Positions 9,283-18,157 of a DNA stretch of 64,000 nt are shown here, piece after piece. The stretch lies in NCBI RefSeq assembly GCF_001280595.1, contig NZ_LITU01000034.1, forward strand, positions 19,374-83,373, given 5' to 3'. A program made the position numbers and the translations under genes. Position 1 is the stretch's first letter, and each line of letters starts with the position of its first letter. The DNA is from Paenibacillus xylanivorans (GTDB lineage Bacteria; Bacillota; Bacilli; Paenibacillales; Paenibacillaceae). Below the pieces are notes generated by a model that worked only from the letters and a program-made list of their open reading frames with translations, did not search any database and was not told where the DNA came from.

Positions 9283-9410
9283 CGGAGAGTGCAGAACCAA
9301 TCTGAAGAAGCGAAGCGTCCGCCTTTATCCCCGGATTTTACCCTCTATTAAAGGGATCGAAAAAATCCGGGGATAACAGCGGTCGGAAGATGGTACTGCA
9401 ATCGGAGTGG
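9283..9410 (+). repeat. Structured intergenic repeat, copy 2 (upstream of argD)
   Basis: Main stem 9325-9339 (TTATCCCCGGATTTT) pairs perfectly with 9362-9376. Inner stem CCCT/AGGG lies between. The outer stem joins TGCAG (9290-9294) plus ACCAATC to GATGGT plus CTGCA (9396-9400). Compared with copy 1 and copy 3, bases on both sides of the stems change together. It fills the 280-base argB-argD gap. Confidence 0.78.
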
Positions 9411-9480
9411 CCTTGTGGAAAGTAGGGTTAGCTTATAGGGTTTGCCAGTGTACTCATACAAAGGAATAGGAGTGTGATAG

Positions 9481-10743
9481 GTGATGGCAAAAGGCAATGA
9501 ACAGCCAGGTTCTGGCACAGCAGTAGCGGGCGTAGCAGCAACAGGTGCAGCGGCACAAACGGAAAGCTCTCTTTTCCAAACGTATGCACGTTATCCAATC
9601 AGTCTGGTCAAGGGTAAAGGCAGCTGGCTATGGGATGATCAGGGCAATCGTTATCTTGATTTCATGTGCGGGTTGGCTGTAACGAGTCTGGGCCATGCAC
9701 CGGAGAAAGTCGGAGCCAAGCTGAAAGCTCAGATTGATGAGCTGTGGCATGTATCCAACCTGTTCCAGATTCCGGGTCAGGAAAAAGCAGCGGCTTTGTT
9801 GACAGCAAATACGTGTGCAGACGCTGTGTTCTTTTGTAACAGTGGTGCAGAAGCGAATGAAGCGGCAATCAAACTGGCTCGTCGCTATCACCAGAAGGTA
9901 AAAGGCACAGGTCGGTACGAAGTCATTACATTTGCCCAATCCTTCCATGGACGGACACTCGCAACTTTGACAGCAACTGGACAGGATAAGGTGAAAGAAG
10001 GATTTTTGCCATTGCCAGCCGGATTCGTAACCGTACCATTGCATGATACAGCGGCTCTCGAAGCGGCGATCGGACCCAATACAGCAGCAATTATGCTGGA
10101 GATGGTGCAAGCCGAGGGTGGTGTGCATCCGGTCAAACCGGAGTTTGTCCACCACGTTCGGAAACTGTGTGAAGAGCATGGACTGCTGTTGATTGTAGAC
10201 GAAGTGCAGACGGGGATGGGACGTACAGGCAAACTGTTCGCGCATGAGCATTATGGCATTGAACCGGACATTTTCACGGTAGCTAAAGGTATCGGCAGTG
10301 GATTCCCTGTAGGTGCGATGCTGGGTAAAGGTTATCTGAAAGATGCGTTTACTGCGGGCAGCCATGCAACGACGTTTGGTGGTACACCGCTTGCTTCCTC
10401 GGTTGTCATTGCAACGATTGAAACGATGCTCGAAGATCAATTGCCAGAGCGTGCAGCTGAAATGGGCGAATACCTGATGAACTCTCTGCGGGAGCGTCTG
10501 GTAGGCAACTCATTTGTGAAAGAAGTTCGGGGGATGGGTCTACTTGTTGGAATCGAATGTGCTGAAGCGGTAGGTGACATCGTGCTTGCTGGTCAGAAGC
10601 GAGGCATTCTCTTTGTATCCGCAGGACCGAATGTCATTCGTCTGCTTCCAAACTTGTATGTGAGCAAGGAAGAAATCGATGAGGCGGTATCCTTGGTGGC
10701 TACGTTGATTGATGAAGAGCATGTGGCGGCGAAGAACGCCTAA
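9481..10743 (+). CDS. argD: Acetylornithine aminotransferase
   Basis: PLP enzyme converting N-acetylglutamate semialdehyde to N-acetylornithine. The 420-aa protein carries the class III aminotransferase core: CNSGAEANEAAIKLAR (residues ~119-134), FHGRTLATL, EMVQAEGG, the PLP-phosphate-site aspartate in LLLIVDEVQTGMGRTG, and the PLP lysine K269 in FTVAKGIGSGFPVGAM. Start could be GTG 9481 or ATG 9484; AGGAG ends at 9472, spacing 8 or 11. The first ~30 residues are a low-complexity Ala/Gly/Thr-rich extension not typical of the family core. The same class includes ornithine aminotransferase; the cluster decides for ArgD. Confidence 0.94.
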   Translation: MMAKGNEQPGSGTAVAGVAATGAAAQTESSLFQTYARYPISLVKGKGSWLWDDQGNRYLDFMCGLAVTSLGHAPEKVGAKLKAQIDELWHVSNLFQIPGQEKAAALLTANTCADAVFFCNSGAEANEAAIKLARRYHQKVKGTGRYEVITFAQSFHGRTLATLTATGQDKVKEGFLPLPAGFVTVPLHDTAALEAAIGPNTAAIMLEMVQAEGGVHPVKPEFVHHVRKLCEEHGLLLIVDEVQTGMGRTGKLFAHEHYGIEPDIFTVAKGIGSGFPVGAMLGKGYLKDAFTAGSHATTFGGTPLASSVVIATIETMLEDQLPERAAEMGEYLMNSLRERLVGNSFVKEVRGMGLLVGIECAEAVGDIVLAGQKRGILFVSAGPNVIRLLPNLYVSKEEIDEAVSLVATLIDEEHVAAKNA

Positions 10744-11016
10744 TAAGGATGTATACAAGCAATACTTTTAGGGTGAGGTCAACGAGATGAATGGTACGTT
10801 CTCCCATCTAACTATAATCGGTTTTCCCCCTGCAAAATGCAGGAACCTTTCTGACTCGGGGCCTTTACGGGCCTCGAAGCGGAACAAAATGATGAATCCC
10901 TGTAGCCGCGCGGTAAATTAGCGGAAGATGAAAGTGAGCAGCCGAATGGTAAAATCTCAACTTTCTACACTCTTCTGCCCATGCGGGTGCAGGGAACCGG
11001 AAATAAGGAGGACAAA
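10744..11016 (+). other. argD-argF intergenic region with hairpins and a short ORF
   Basis: This 273-base gap holds two clear hairpins: CCTGCA-AAA-TGCAGG near 10840 and CGGGGCC/GGCCTCG around 10858-10877. A 44-codon ORF (ATG 10787 to TAG 10921) has a GGTGAGG ribosome-binding-like sequence eight bases upstream and contains five arginines. It overlaps both hairpins. It may be a leader peptide or chance; the copy-1/2/3 repeat is absent here. Confidence 0.4.
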
Positions 11017-11991
11017 ATGAACATGACACAAGCACAACAGACGGAGAAGGTCCAGAAGGTCGATCTTAGAGGCCGTGATTTTATTGAATTTACAGATTAT
11101 ACAGCGGAGGAAATTCGCTATTTGCTCGATCTGGCGATTGAGATTAAAGGCAAACAAAAAAACGGCGTGCCGTATCAACCACTCCAAGGCAAAACGATTG
11201 GACTCATTTTTGAAAAATCATCTACGCGTACACGTGTATCCTTTGAAGTCGGCATGTTCCAACTGGGCGGACACGCGCTCTTCTTGAGCAAAAACGATAT
11301 CCAACTTGGTCGCGGGGAAACGACACATGATACAGCTAAAGTCCTGTCACGTTACCTGGATGGCATCATGATTCGGACCTTTGGACACCATAATGTGACT
11401 GAACTGGCACAACATGCGGATGTTCCGGTTATTAATGGCTTGAGCGATGCAGCACATCCATGCCAGGTACTCGCAGACTTCCAAACCGTATTGGAGCACA
11501 AAGGAAAGCTGGAAGGTCTGAAAATGGCTTATGTCGGAGACGGCAATAACATGGCGCATTCCCTTATGCTTGGTGCAGCGAAGATGGGTATGCATGTTGC
11601 GGTAGCGACTCCGGAAGGATATGAGCCTGACAGCGCAGTTGTAGAGCAGGCGCGCAGCATTGCACAGGAGAGCGGCTCACAGGTGACTGTAACATACAGT
11701 GCACAGGAAGCAGTGAAAGATGCAGATATCGTGTATACGGATGTATGGGCGAGCATGGGTTTTGAAGAGGAACAGAAGATTCGTGAACAAGCATTTGCTG
11801 CGTATCAGGTGGATGAGGAACTGATGAAAGGCGCCAAGCCGGATTACATGTTCCTGCACTGCCTGCCAGCTCACCGTGGAGAAGAAGTGAGTGCTGGAGT
11901 TATTGACGGTCCAAACTCCCTGATCTTTGATCAGGCGGAGAACCGGCTGCATGCGCAGAAAGCATTGATGGCTGCGTTAATGAGCGAATAG
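11017..11991 (+). CDS. argF: Ornithine carbamoyltransferase
   Basis: Makes citrulline from ornithine and carbamoyl phosphate. The 324-aa protein has the carbamoyl-phosphate motif STRTR at residues 69-73 and the ornithine-binding loop HCLPAHRGEE, plus HPCQVLADFQT. Start chosen at ATG 11017, since AAGGAG lies six bases upstream (11005-11010); the reading frame is open 36 bases further upstream but that part contains the ribosome binding site. The catabolic ArcB form cannot be fully excluded by motif, but argG and argH downstream make the anabolic role clear. Confidence 0.95.
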   Translation: MNMTQAQQTEKVQKVDLRGRDFIEFTDYTAEEIRYLLDLAIEIKGKQKNGVPYQPLQGKTIGLIFEKSSTRTRVSFEVGMFQLGGHALFLSKNDIQLGRGETTHDTAKVLSRYLDGIMIRTFGHHNVTELAQHADVPVINGLSDAAHPCQVLADFQTVLEHKGKLEGLKMAYVGDGNNMAHSLMLGAAKMGMHVAVATPEGYEPDSAVVEQARSIAQESGSQVTVTYSAQEAVKDADIVYTDVWASMGFEEEQKIREQAFAAYQVDEELMKGAKPDYMFLHCLPAHRGEEVSAGVIDGPNSLIFDQAENRLHAQKALMAALMSE

Positions 11992-12061
11992 ACGCTGTTT
12001 GCCTGAATGGGTTGATTTTAGGCGCAGATTTCGCGATGATAGATTAAATATAAAATCTTAA

Positions 12062-12096
12062 TAAGTTAAACTGAAACATACACCCTGTTTAACTTA
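12062..12096 (+). other. Hairpin upstream of argG
   Basis: TAAGTTAAAC (12062-12071) pairs perfectly with GTTTAACTTA (12087-12096), loop 15 bases, ending 14 bases before the GGGGAGG ribosome binding site of argG. No T-run follows. It may be a processing or regulatory stem. Confidence 0.5.
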
Positions 12097-12127
12097 TCGC
12101 AACTGAACTTGGGGAGGACCATTGAAC

Positions 12128-13363
12128 ATGGCTAAGGAAAAAATCGTACTCGCTTATTCTGGCGGGTTGGACACATCTGTAATTTTGAAATGGTTGAAAG
12201 AAACATATGATGCGGAAATTATCGCATTTACGGCGGATATCGGACAAAAGGATGAACTGGACGGCCTTGAGGAAAAAGCACTCGCTACAGGCGCTTCCAA
12301 AGTATACATCGACGATCTGCGCGACGAGTTCGCCAAAGATTTCATCTATCCAATGTTCCAGGCAGGTGCCCTTTATGAAGGACAATACCTTCTTGGTACA
12401 AGTATCGCACGTCCGCTGATCGCAAAACGTATGGTCGATATCGCTCGTGCAGAAGGCGCTACTGCGATTGCTCACGGCGCTACGGGTAAAGGGAATGACC
12501 AGGTTCGCTTTGAGTTGAACGCAGCTGCGCTGACACCAGACATCCAAGTGATCGCACCTTGGCGTCTGGAAGAATTCCGCAACCAGTTCCCGGGACGTGC
12601 GGAGATGATCGCTTACGCTGAAAAACACGGCATTCCGGTAACCGCATCGGCGGCTAAACCGTACTCCACAGACCGTAACCTGCTGCATATCAGCTATGAG
12701 AGTGGTGTGCTGGAAGATCCTTGGTTCGATCCAAGTACAGACGAGAACAAAGACATGTTCTTGCTCAGCAGTGCGCCTGAAGATGCGCCGGATCAAGCGG
12801 AATATGTTGTGCTTGGATTCGAACAAGGTAACTGTGTTGCTCTGAATGGTGAACGTTTGAGCCCACTGCAAGTGATGGAACAACTGAACGAGCTGGGTGG
12901 CAAACATGGTATCGGCCGTGTGGACATGGTTGAGAACCGCTTTGTCGGCATGAAGAGCCGTGGCGTATACGAGACGCCAGGTGGAACAATCTTGTTCACT
13001 GCACACCGCAAAATGGAATCCATTACAATGGACCGCGAAGTCATGAACCTGCGTGACAGCCTCATTACGCGTTACAGCACACTCGTTTACAACGGTTTCT
13101 GGTTCGCGCCGGAACGTTTGGCGCTGCAAGCACTGGTGACCGAAAGCCAGAAAAATGTAACAGGTACCGTTCGTGTGAAACTGTATAAAGGCAACATCAT
13201 TGGTGCGGGTGTGAAAAGCCCTGTCAGCCTGTACAACCCGGACATTGCCACAATGGAAGCTGATCCAACGCAAGCATACGATCAAGGGGATGCAACGGGC
13301 TTTATCCGCCTAAATGCATTGCGTTTGAAAGTAAATTCCGGTGTGGAGCAAAACAAAAACTAA
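12128..13363 (+). CDS. argG: Argininosuccinate synthase
   Basis: Condenses citrulline and aspartate using ATP. The 411-aa protein opens with the ATP-pyrophosphatase loop [10 protein letters not shown] and includes [13 protein letters not shown] and the IAPWR region typical of ArgG. ATG 12128 is preferred over TTG 12122 because GGGGAGG ends at 12117, leaving ten bases; the TTG would leave four. Lies 136 bases after argF with a perfect 10-bp hairpin between. Confidence 0.97.
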   Translation: MAKEKIVLAYSGGLDTSVILKWLKETYDAEIIAFTADIGQKDELDGLEEKALATGASKVYIDDLRDEFAKDFIYPMFQAGALYEGQYLLGTSIARPLIAKRMVDIARAEGATAIAHGATGKGNDQVRFELNAAALTPDIQVIAPWRLEEFRNQFPGRAEMIAYAEKHGIPVTASAAKPYSTDRNLLHISYESGVLEDPWFDPSTDENKDMFLLSSAPEDAPDQAEYVVLGFEQGNCVALNGERLSPLQVMEQLNELGGKHGIGRVDMVENRFVGMKSRGVYETPGGTILFTAHRKMESITMDREVMNLRDSLITRYSTLVYNGFWFAPERLALQALVTESQKNVTGTVRVKLYKGNIIGAGVKSPVSLYNPDIATMEADPTQAYDQGDATGFIRLNALRLKVNSGVEQNKN

Positions 13364-13398
13364 TTTCATCATGTATATAGAGCATCACGATTATAACT

Positions 13399-13443
13399 GA
13401 CAAGGCGGGCCGTTCTTGCACATCTGGCAGGAGCGGCTTTGTC
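13399..13443 (+). other. Stable hairpin between argG and argH
   Basis: A lower stem GACAAG/TTTGTC and an upper 11-bp stem GCCGTTCTTGC/GCAGGAGCGGC (13409-13419 with 13427-13437) around a 7-base loop. It ends just before the argH ribosome binding site and has no T-run, which argues for a leader or processing structure rather than a terminator. Confidence 0.6.
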
Positions 13444-13468
13444 CATGAGCGAAAGGGGAGTACTCACT

Positions 13469-14872
13469 GTGAGCAAGCTGTGGGGAGGACGTTTTACAAA
13501 ACAAACCAATCACCTGGTCGAGGAATACACAGCGTCAATCAACTTTGACAAAGCGTTGGCCGAGGAAGATATTCAAGGAAGTCTGGCACATGTAACGATG
13601 CTGGGCAAATGCGGCATTCTGCCGGCGGAGGATGTAGAAACGATCAAGGAAGGCCTGATCACTGTTCTGCATAAAATCCGTGCAGGCGAAGTCGAATTCT
13701 CCGTATCGGATGAAGATATCCACATGAACATCGAGAAAAACCTGATCGATACCATCGGCCCTGTAGGCGGCAAATTACATACAGGACGCAGCCGGAATGA
13801 TCAGGTAGCAACGGATATGCACTTGTACTTGCGTGAGCGCGTGGTTGGATTCGTTGGCATGCTGCACTCGTTGCAGGAAGCGCTGATCGGACAAGCCAAA
13901 GATAACCTCGATACGATTGTACCGGGATATACACATCTTCAACGTGCACAACCGATTCTGTTCGCCCATCACCTGATGGCATATGTATCAATGTTCCAAC
14001 GGGATGCGGAGCGTCTTATGGACAGCTACAAACGCATTAACGTCTTGCCGCTGGGTGCAGGTGCGCTTGCAGGCACAACGTTCCCGATTGACCGTCATTT
14101 TGTGGCGGAACAACTCGGCTTCGACGGTGTGTACGAGAACAGTCTGGACGCAGTCAGTGACCGTGACTTTATCGTGGAGTTCCTGGCAGCAGCTTCGCTG
14201 ATCATGACTCACTTGTCCCGTCTGAGCGAAGAGTTGGTCCTGTGGAGCAGCACGGAGTTTGGTTTTGTTGAACTGGACGATGCATTCTGCACGGGCAGCA
14301 GTATTATGCCACAGAAGAAAAATCCAGACGTTCCGGAACTCGTTCGTGGTAAAACAGGACGTGTGTACGGCAACCTGATCGGTTTGCTGACCGTACTGAA
14401 ATCTCTTCCGCTCGCATACAACAAGGACATGCAGGAAGACAAGGAAGGCATGTTTGACACTGTAGCGACGCTGGAGGGTGCACTTCAATTGTTCGCACCG
14501 ATGATCGCAACGATGACGGTCAACAAAGGACGGATGCGTCAAGCGGTTAATCAGGATTTCTCGAACGCTACGGATATTGCGGACTTCCTCGTGGGTGAAG
14601 GTTTGCCTTTCCGTCAGGCACATGAGGTTATTGGTAAAACGGTGTTGTATTGTATCCAGAACGGTAAGTATCTGCTGGATCTGACCATCGATGAATTCCG
14701 TCAATTCTCCCCGCTGTTCGATGAGCGTATTTACGACGTGCTGCAACCAGAAGCGGTTGTAAATGCTCGTAATGTGTACGGCGGAACAGCTTCGAACCAG
14801 GTGGCTGAGGCGATTGGACGTAGTGAAAAGGTGCTGGAAATTACAGAGCAATGGATCACCAATCGAGGTTAA
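13469..14872 (+). CDS. argH: Argininosuccinate lyase
   Basis: Splits argininosuccinate into arginine and fumarate, the last step. The 467-aa protein has WGGRF near the N-terminus, [19 protein letters not shown] and the fumarase/aspartase signature [14 protein letters not shown] 13469 is chosen: GGGGAG at 13455-13460 lies eight bases upstream, and SKLWGGRF is where the family normally begins. The frame is open further upstream (to 13439) but those codons overlap the hairpin and ribosome binding site. Confidence 0.96.
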   Translation: MSKLWGGRFTKQTNHLVEEYTASINFDKALAEEDIQGSLAHVTMLGKCGILPAEDVETIKEGLITVLHKIRAGEVEFSVSDEDIHMNIEKNLIDTIGPVGGKLHTGRSRNDQVATDMHLYLRERVVGFVGMLHSLQEALIGQAKDNLDTIVPGYTHLQRAQPILFAHHLMAYVSMFQRDAERLMDSYKRINVLPLGAGALAGTTFPIDRHFVAEQLGFDGVYENSLDAVSDRDFIVEFLAAASLIMTHLSRLSEELVLWSSTEFGFVELDDAFCTGSSIMPQKKNPDVPELVRGKTGRVYGNLIGLLTVLKSLPLAYNKDMQEDKEGMFDTVATLEGALQLFAPMIATMTVNKGRMRQAVNQDFSNATDIADFLVGEGLPFRQAHEVIGKTVLYCIQNGKYLLDLTIDEFRQFSPLFDERIYDVLQPEAVVNARNVYGGTASNQVAEAIGRSEKVLEITEQWITNRG

Positions 14873-14911
14873 TGCTACAGATACCGATAATAGTATAAAA
14901 GGATATAAAGC

Positions 14912-14958
14912 AAAAAAAGCAGGCCAGAGAGATTTTTTCTCAGGCCTGCTTTTTTTGT
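14912..14958. terminator. Bidirectional terminator after argH
   Basis: Stem AGCAGGCC(A)GAGAG/CTCAGGCCTGCT with A-run before and seven T after, between the convergent argH and esterase genes. It closes the arginine cluster. Confidence 0.88.
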
Positions 14959-14982
14959 GCATTCATATATTTTAGATTGAAC

Positions 14983-15771
14983 CTAGTCACGTTCGCGCAA
15001 AGGCAACCATTTCAGCACATTCTGAATCTTCTCGTCCCAATATCCCCAGTCATGTCCACCTGGTTCTTCCTCGTACGTCAGCTGGAAATCGGTCTGTGCA
15101 CAAGCCTGACGGAATGCTTGATTCTCTTCATACAGGAAATCTTCTGTCCCACAGCATTGGTAGAGCAAAGGTTTTGGGCCCTGAATGACTTTGCTTTCCT
15201 CCAGCAGATGCAGTAGATCATTCTCCGAGCCTTCAATTTTTGGTCCGAAAATACGTTTGAATTCAGCATCACTCACTGCTTTAACGATTCGGTTATCCAT
15301 ATGCGCTACCATGTCGAGCGCTCCCGACAAACTTGCCGCGGCAGCGTATTGATCCGGTTTCCGAAGCGCAAGCTTGAATGCCCCGTAGCCACCCATGGAC
15401 AATCCGGCAACATAGTTGTCTTCACGTTGGTGAGATAGCGGGAAGAAGGAACGCGCGAGTGCAGGTAGCTCTTCGCTAATGAACGTCCAGTAGCGTCCAC
15501 CTTCTGCCATATCCGTATAGAAGCTGCGATGTACCTGAGGCATCACAACGGCAATACCGAGGTCCGCAACATATCGTTCGATGGATGTACGGCGCAGCCA
15601 GATGGAATCATCATCCGACAGACCGTGCAGCAGATACAGTGTGGGATGTAATCCCTGGTCGGATACGTTCTCCATGCCAATTTGATTATGGGTTTGTTGT
15701 GGCAGGATGACATGCATGCTGGTGTTTAGACCAAGCGTGTCAGAATAGAAGTCACACTTAATAAGTGCCAT
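14983..15771 (-). CDS. Esterase of the EstA / esterase D family
   Basis: A 262-aa cytoplasmic alpha/beta hydrolase with no signal peptide. It shows the oxyanion region [14 protein letters not shown], the nucleophile S125 in [10 protein letters not shown], an aspartate in [12 protein letters not shown] and the histidine in GGHDWGYWD. This matches the tributyrin-esterase-like family, which acts on short acyl esters; S-formylglutathione hydrolase and feruloyl esterase are relatives. The natural substrate cannot be inferred. Convergent with argH and divergent from yhbD. Confidence 0.82.
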   Translation of the reverse strand: MALIKCDFYSDTLGLNTSMHVILPQQTHNQIGMENVSDQGLHPTLYLLHGLSDDDSIWLRRTSIERYVADLGIAVVMPQVHRSFYTDMAEGGRYWTFISEELPALARSFFPLSHQREDNYVAGLSMGGYGAFKLALRKPDQYAAAASLSGALDMVAHMDNRIVKAVSDAEFKRIFGPKIEGSENDLLHLLEESKVIQGPKPLLYQCCGTEDFLYEENQAFRQACAQTDFQLTYEEEPGGHDWGYWDEKIQNVLKWLPLRERD

Positions 15772-15937
15772 GTATAGGAGAAACCCCTTTCATAAGTCCA
15801 TTAATGATGTGTTCTGACCCGATCCAATAGGCTGGGATCTGAATCTATAATGGTTCCATAGTGTCTATAATAAACAGGTTATACGCAAAGTCTTTTCATT
15901 GCAATAATAAGAAATTCACCAATATGATTTCACCTTC

Positions 15938-15966
15938 TTTACAACGTAACAATGTTATGTTACGAT
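15938..15966 (+). promoter_or_regulatory. yhbD promoter with palindromic operator in the spacer
   Basis: TTTACA (15938-15943), 17-base spacer, TACGAT (15961-15966) with an extended -10 TG at 15958-15959. The inverted repeat CGTAACA/TGTTACG (15945-15951 and 15958-15964) fills the spacer and enters the -10. An operator between -35 and -10 is the layout used by MerR-type activators, and the first gene encodes a MerR-like protein. Confidence 0.55.
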
Positions 15967-15992
15967 GTTTTCAACATAAAGGGGGGCCATAT

Positions 15993-16616
15993 ATGACGGA
16001 TGATTTGATCTCCAAAAAAGAATTGCTGGACCTGACGGGCATCTCCTACGGCCAGTTATATCGCTGGAAGCGGAAAAATCTCATTCCGGAGGAATGGTTT
16101 ATTCGGAAATCGTCCTATACGGGACAAGAGACTTTTTTTCCAAAGCAACAGATTTTATTACGGATTGACAAGATTCTCAATATGAAAGACGGATTGTCGC
16201 TGGATGAACTGGCAGACGTGTTTTCACCAACATTGGGTGAAGTGGAAATGTCCGCTCAGCAGCTATTGGAGCGAAACATTGTTTCGAACATTTCGCTTGA
16301 GCTGTTGAAAGAAGCAGGTCGGGAGCGGCCGTTGTATGCTTTGGAGCAGATCATGATGCTTTATGTACTCGATAAGCTACTAATGAGCGGAGATATTACC
16401 CGACAGGAGGGTACGTTACTGATCGATGTCATGTCCGAGCATTATTATCGTTTCACTGGCAAACCAAGCGAACTGGTGCTTATTCGCAAGATGGGTATCC
16501 CTTTATTCATGCTGATAACGGCAGGGACGGAGCTTTATTTTTATAATGGTGTGAAGGTGGTTTTCAGGCAGTCGATGGGGACGTTTATGGAAGAGCTAAA
16601 ACTCAAATTGGGATAA
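15993..16616 (+). CDS. yhbD: YhbD-like MerR-type HTH protein (DUF4004)
   Basis: A 207-aa protein whose residues ~5-60 form a MerR-like winged helix (KKELLDLTGISYGQLYRWKRKNLIP, then FPKQQILLRIDKIL). The rest is helical and of unknown role. It resembles YhbD of B. subtilis, which likewise precedes the bactofilin genes yhbE and yhbF. ATG 15993 lies just after GGGGGG (15981-15986); the frame is open to 15861 but that part carries the promoter. Fourteen bases separate it from yhbE, so the three form an operon. Inference: it controls this operon. Confidence 0.8.
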   Translation: MTDDLISKKELLDLTGISYGQLYRWKRKNLIPEEWFIRKSSYTGQETFFPKQQILLRIDKILNMKDGLSLDELADVFSPTLGEVEMSAQQLLERNIVSNISLELLKEAGRERPLYALEQIMMLYVLDKLLMSGDITRQEGTLLIDVMSEHYYRFTGKPSELVLIRKMGIPLFMLITAGTELYFYNGVKVVFRQSMGTFMEELKLKLG

Positions 16617-16630
16617 GGAGTGGATCATAT

Positions 16631-17356
16631 ATGGAGGAACGTAATTTGCGCAATGATCTGAACGTAGCGGGCATGAGCCAAACGGCAGGCGGGAATTTTC
16701 ACCGGGTATCCATTGATGGCATGGCTAAGGTAAACGGTAACCTGGACTGTACCTCTCTGAGTGTGAATGGGACATTGAAGATGCACGGGGCTCTGAGCGC
16801 AGAAACTGCAACGATCAATGGTATGTGCACGCTGAACGGCCCCTTGAACAGTTCTCGTGTTCGTGTGGATGGTTTGACAACCATTAATGGAGACCTCCAA
16901 AGCCCTGAGCTCGAAGTGAACGGGAAGTGTACCGTGCGCGGTCGGGTAGATGGGGAACGGATCGATATTGGCGGCGTGATTGATATTGAAGGCGATGTAC
17001 AATGCGAGTCCTTGAACGTACAGGGCAATATTAAAATTAGTGGCTTCCTGAATGCGGGAACGGTAGAGATCAGGCTGCATACATCCTCTTCGGCCAAAGA
17101 GATCGGCGGGGAACGCATTGATATTCGTCGTAAGGAACAGACTGGTTTCTGGAAAAGTATTGGTCTGGGCGGTACCCCTTCATTTAAGACATCTTTGATT
17201 GAGGGGGATGAAATCGTGCTGGAAGATACCGAGGCTGACATTGTTCGTGGCAACAAGGTTCATATCGGTCGCGGCTGTAACATCAGGTTGGTTGAATATT
17301 CGGGTGAACTAGAGATTGATCCAGATGCTAAGGTTGGCAGCAGTCAGCGAATTTAA
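16631..17356 (+). CDS. yhbE: Bactofilin-like polymer-forming protein YhbE
   Basis: A 241-aa bactofilin family protein. Residues ~25-145 are a run of short repeats of the right-handed beta-helix type (VNGNLDCTSLSVNGTLKMHGALSAETATINGM and similar, period about 15-20 residues); a later beta part (~150-240) contains KEIGGERIDIRR and EDTEADIVRGNKVHIGRGC. Bactofilins form non-nucleotide filaments; in B. subtilis YhbE (BacE) and YhbF (BacF) are linked to flagellar assembly. GGAGTGG precedes ATG 16631. Its C-terminal part is similar to that of the next gene, so the pair looks like a duplication. Confidence 0.87.
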   Translation: MEERNLRNDLNVAGMSQTAGGNFHRVSIDGMAKVNGNLDCTSLSVNGTLKMHGALSAETATINGMCTLNGPLNSSRVRVDGLTTINGDLQSPELEVNGKCTVRGRVDGERIDIGGVIDIEGDVQCESLNVQGNIKISGFLNAGTVEIRLHTSSSAKEIGGERIDIRRKEQTGFWKSIGLGGTPSFKTSLIEGDEIVLEDTEADIVRGNKVHIGRGCNIRLVEYSGELEIDPDAKVGSSQRI

Positions 17357-17388
17357 TTTTGATTTGGAGCGAAGGGGATGTGATCGGC

Positions 17389-18084
17389 TTGAATAACAAT
17401 TTTGCGAGTTCAATGGATAAAAAACATGACATTAGCATTATCGGTGACGGCAGCTCTTCTGGCGGTGTGTATGGCAAGGTCAAAGTAGTAGGAGATTCCT
17501 CATTTAACGACAATCTGCTTTGTGATCAATTCAAATGCACCGGTACATCGGTTATATATGGATCTCTTGAATCAACCGACATCAAAATTACGGGAACCCT
17601 TACCCTGAAAGAACGGGCTGCTACTGACAATGAAGATCGGGAGGGCCGTTATGCTTCTAACCTGTATGCAAAAGCTGAACACATGAAAGTGGTAGGCGAA
17701 CTTCATGTATCAGGCGACTGTCAGGTGGAGGATATAAAGCTGAATGGCCGTTTTACGATAGCGGGTATGCTCAGCGCTGAACAAATGACACTCAAAATCA
17801 TGGGTCCATCTGAGGTCAGGGAAATGGGTGGCTCCATCATTTCAGTGAAGAGCGGTAAAGGCAAACTGTTCGAAGGTATATTTTCGGGCCAGAAGTCGAT
17901 TCTCAAGACAGAAATGATCGAAGGCGACGATATTGAATTGGAGTACACAGAGGCGGAGGTTGTTCGAGGGGATAAAATAAAAATTGGCCCAGGTTGCCGA
18001 ATTGGTACAGTGGAATACCGCTCTTCTCTGCAAATTCATCCGCAATCGGAAGTTTTGGTGCAAAGCAATCGGTCCTTGGACTGA
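17389..18084 (+). CDS. yhbF: Bactofilin-like polymer-forming protein YhbF
   Basis: Second bactofilin, 231 aa from TTG 17389; GTG 17380 is an alternative start. AAGGGG at 17372-17377 fits the TTG with 11 bases spacing. Shared features with YhbE are the repeating SVIYGSLESTDIKITGTL pattern and the C-terminal SEVREMGGSIISVKSGK and EYTEAEVVRGDKIKIGPGC, which line up with KEIGGERIDIRR and EDTEADIVRGNKVHIGRGC of its neighbour. Probably co-polymerises with YhbE; that is inference from the B. subtilis pair. Confidence 0.85.
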   Translation: MNNNFASSMDKKHDISIIGDGSSSGGVYGKVKVVGDSSFNDNLLCDQFKCTGTSVIYGSLESTDIKITGTLTLKERAATDNEDREGRYASNLYAKAEHMKVVGELHVSGDCQVEDIKLNGRFTIAGMLSAEQMTLKIMGPSEVREMGGSIISVKSGKGKLFEGIFSGQKSILKTEMIEGDDIELEYTEAEVVRGDKIKIGPGCRIGTVEYRSSLQIHPQSEVLVQSNRSLD

Positions 18085-18157
18085 TTATCCACCGTAACTT
18101 TTCGGATATACTAATTCAGTCATATGAATCGGATGTGAATGGGAGAGATTGAGTACA

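Noticed and set aside
10200..10240. Ornithine aminotransferase instead of acetylornithine aminotransferase at 9481-10743
   Set aside because: Both share these motifs, but the gene lies between argB and argF in a full arginine cluster.
12089..13285. 398-aa open frame on the minus strand over argG
   Set aside because: Antisense shadow of a highly expressed gene; no known motif.
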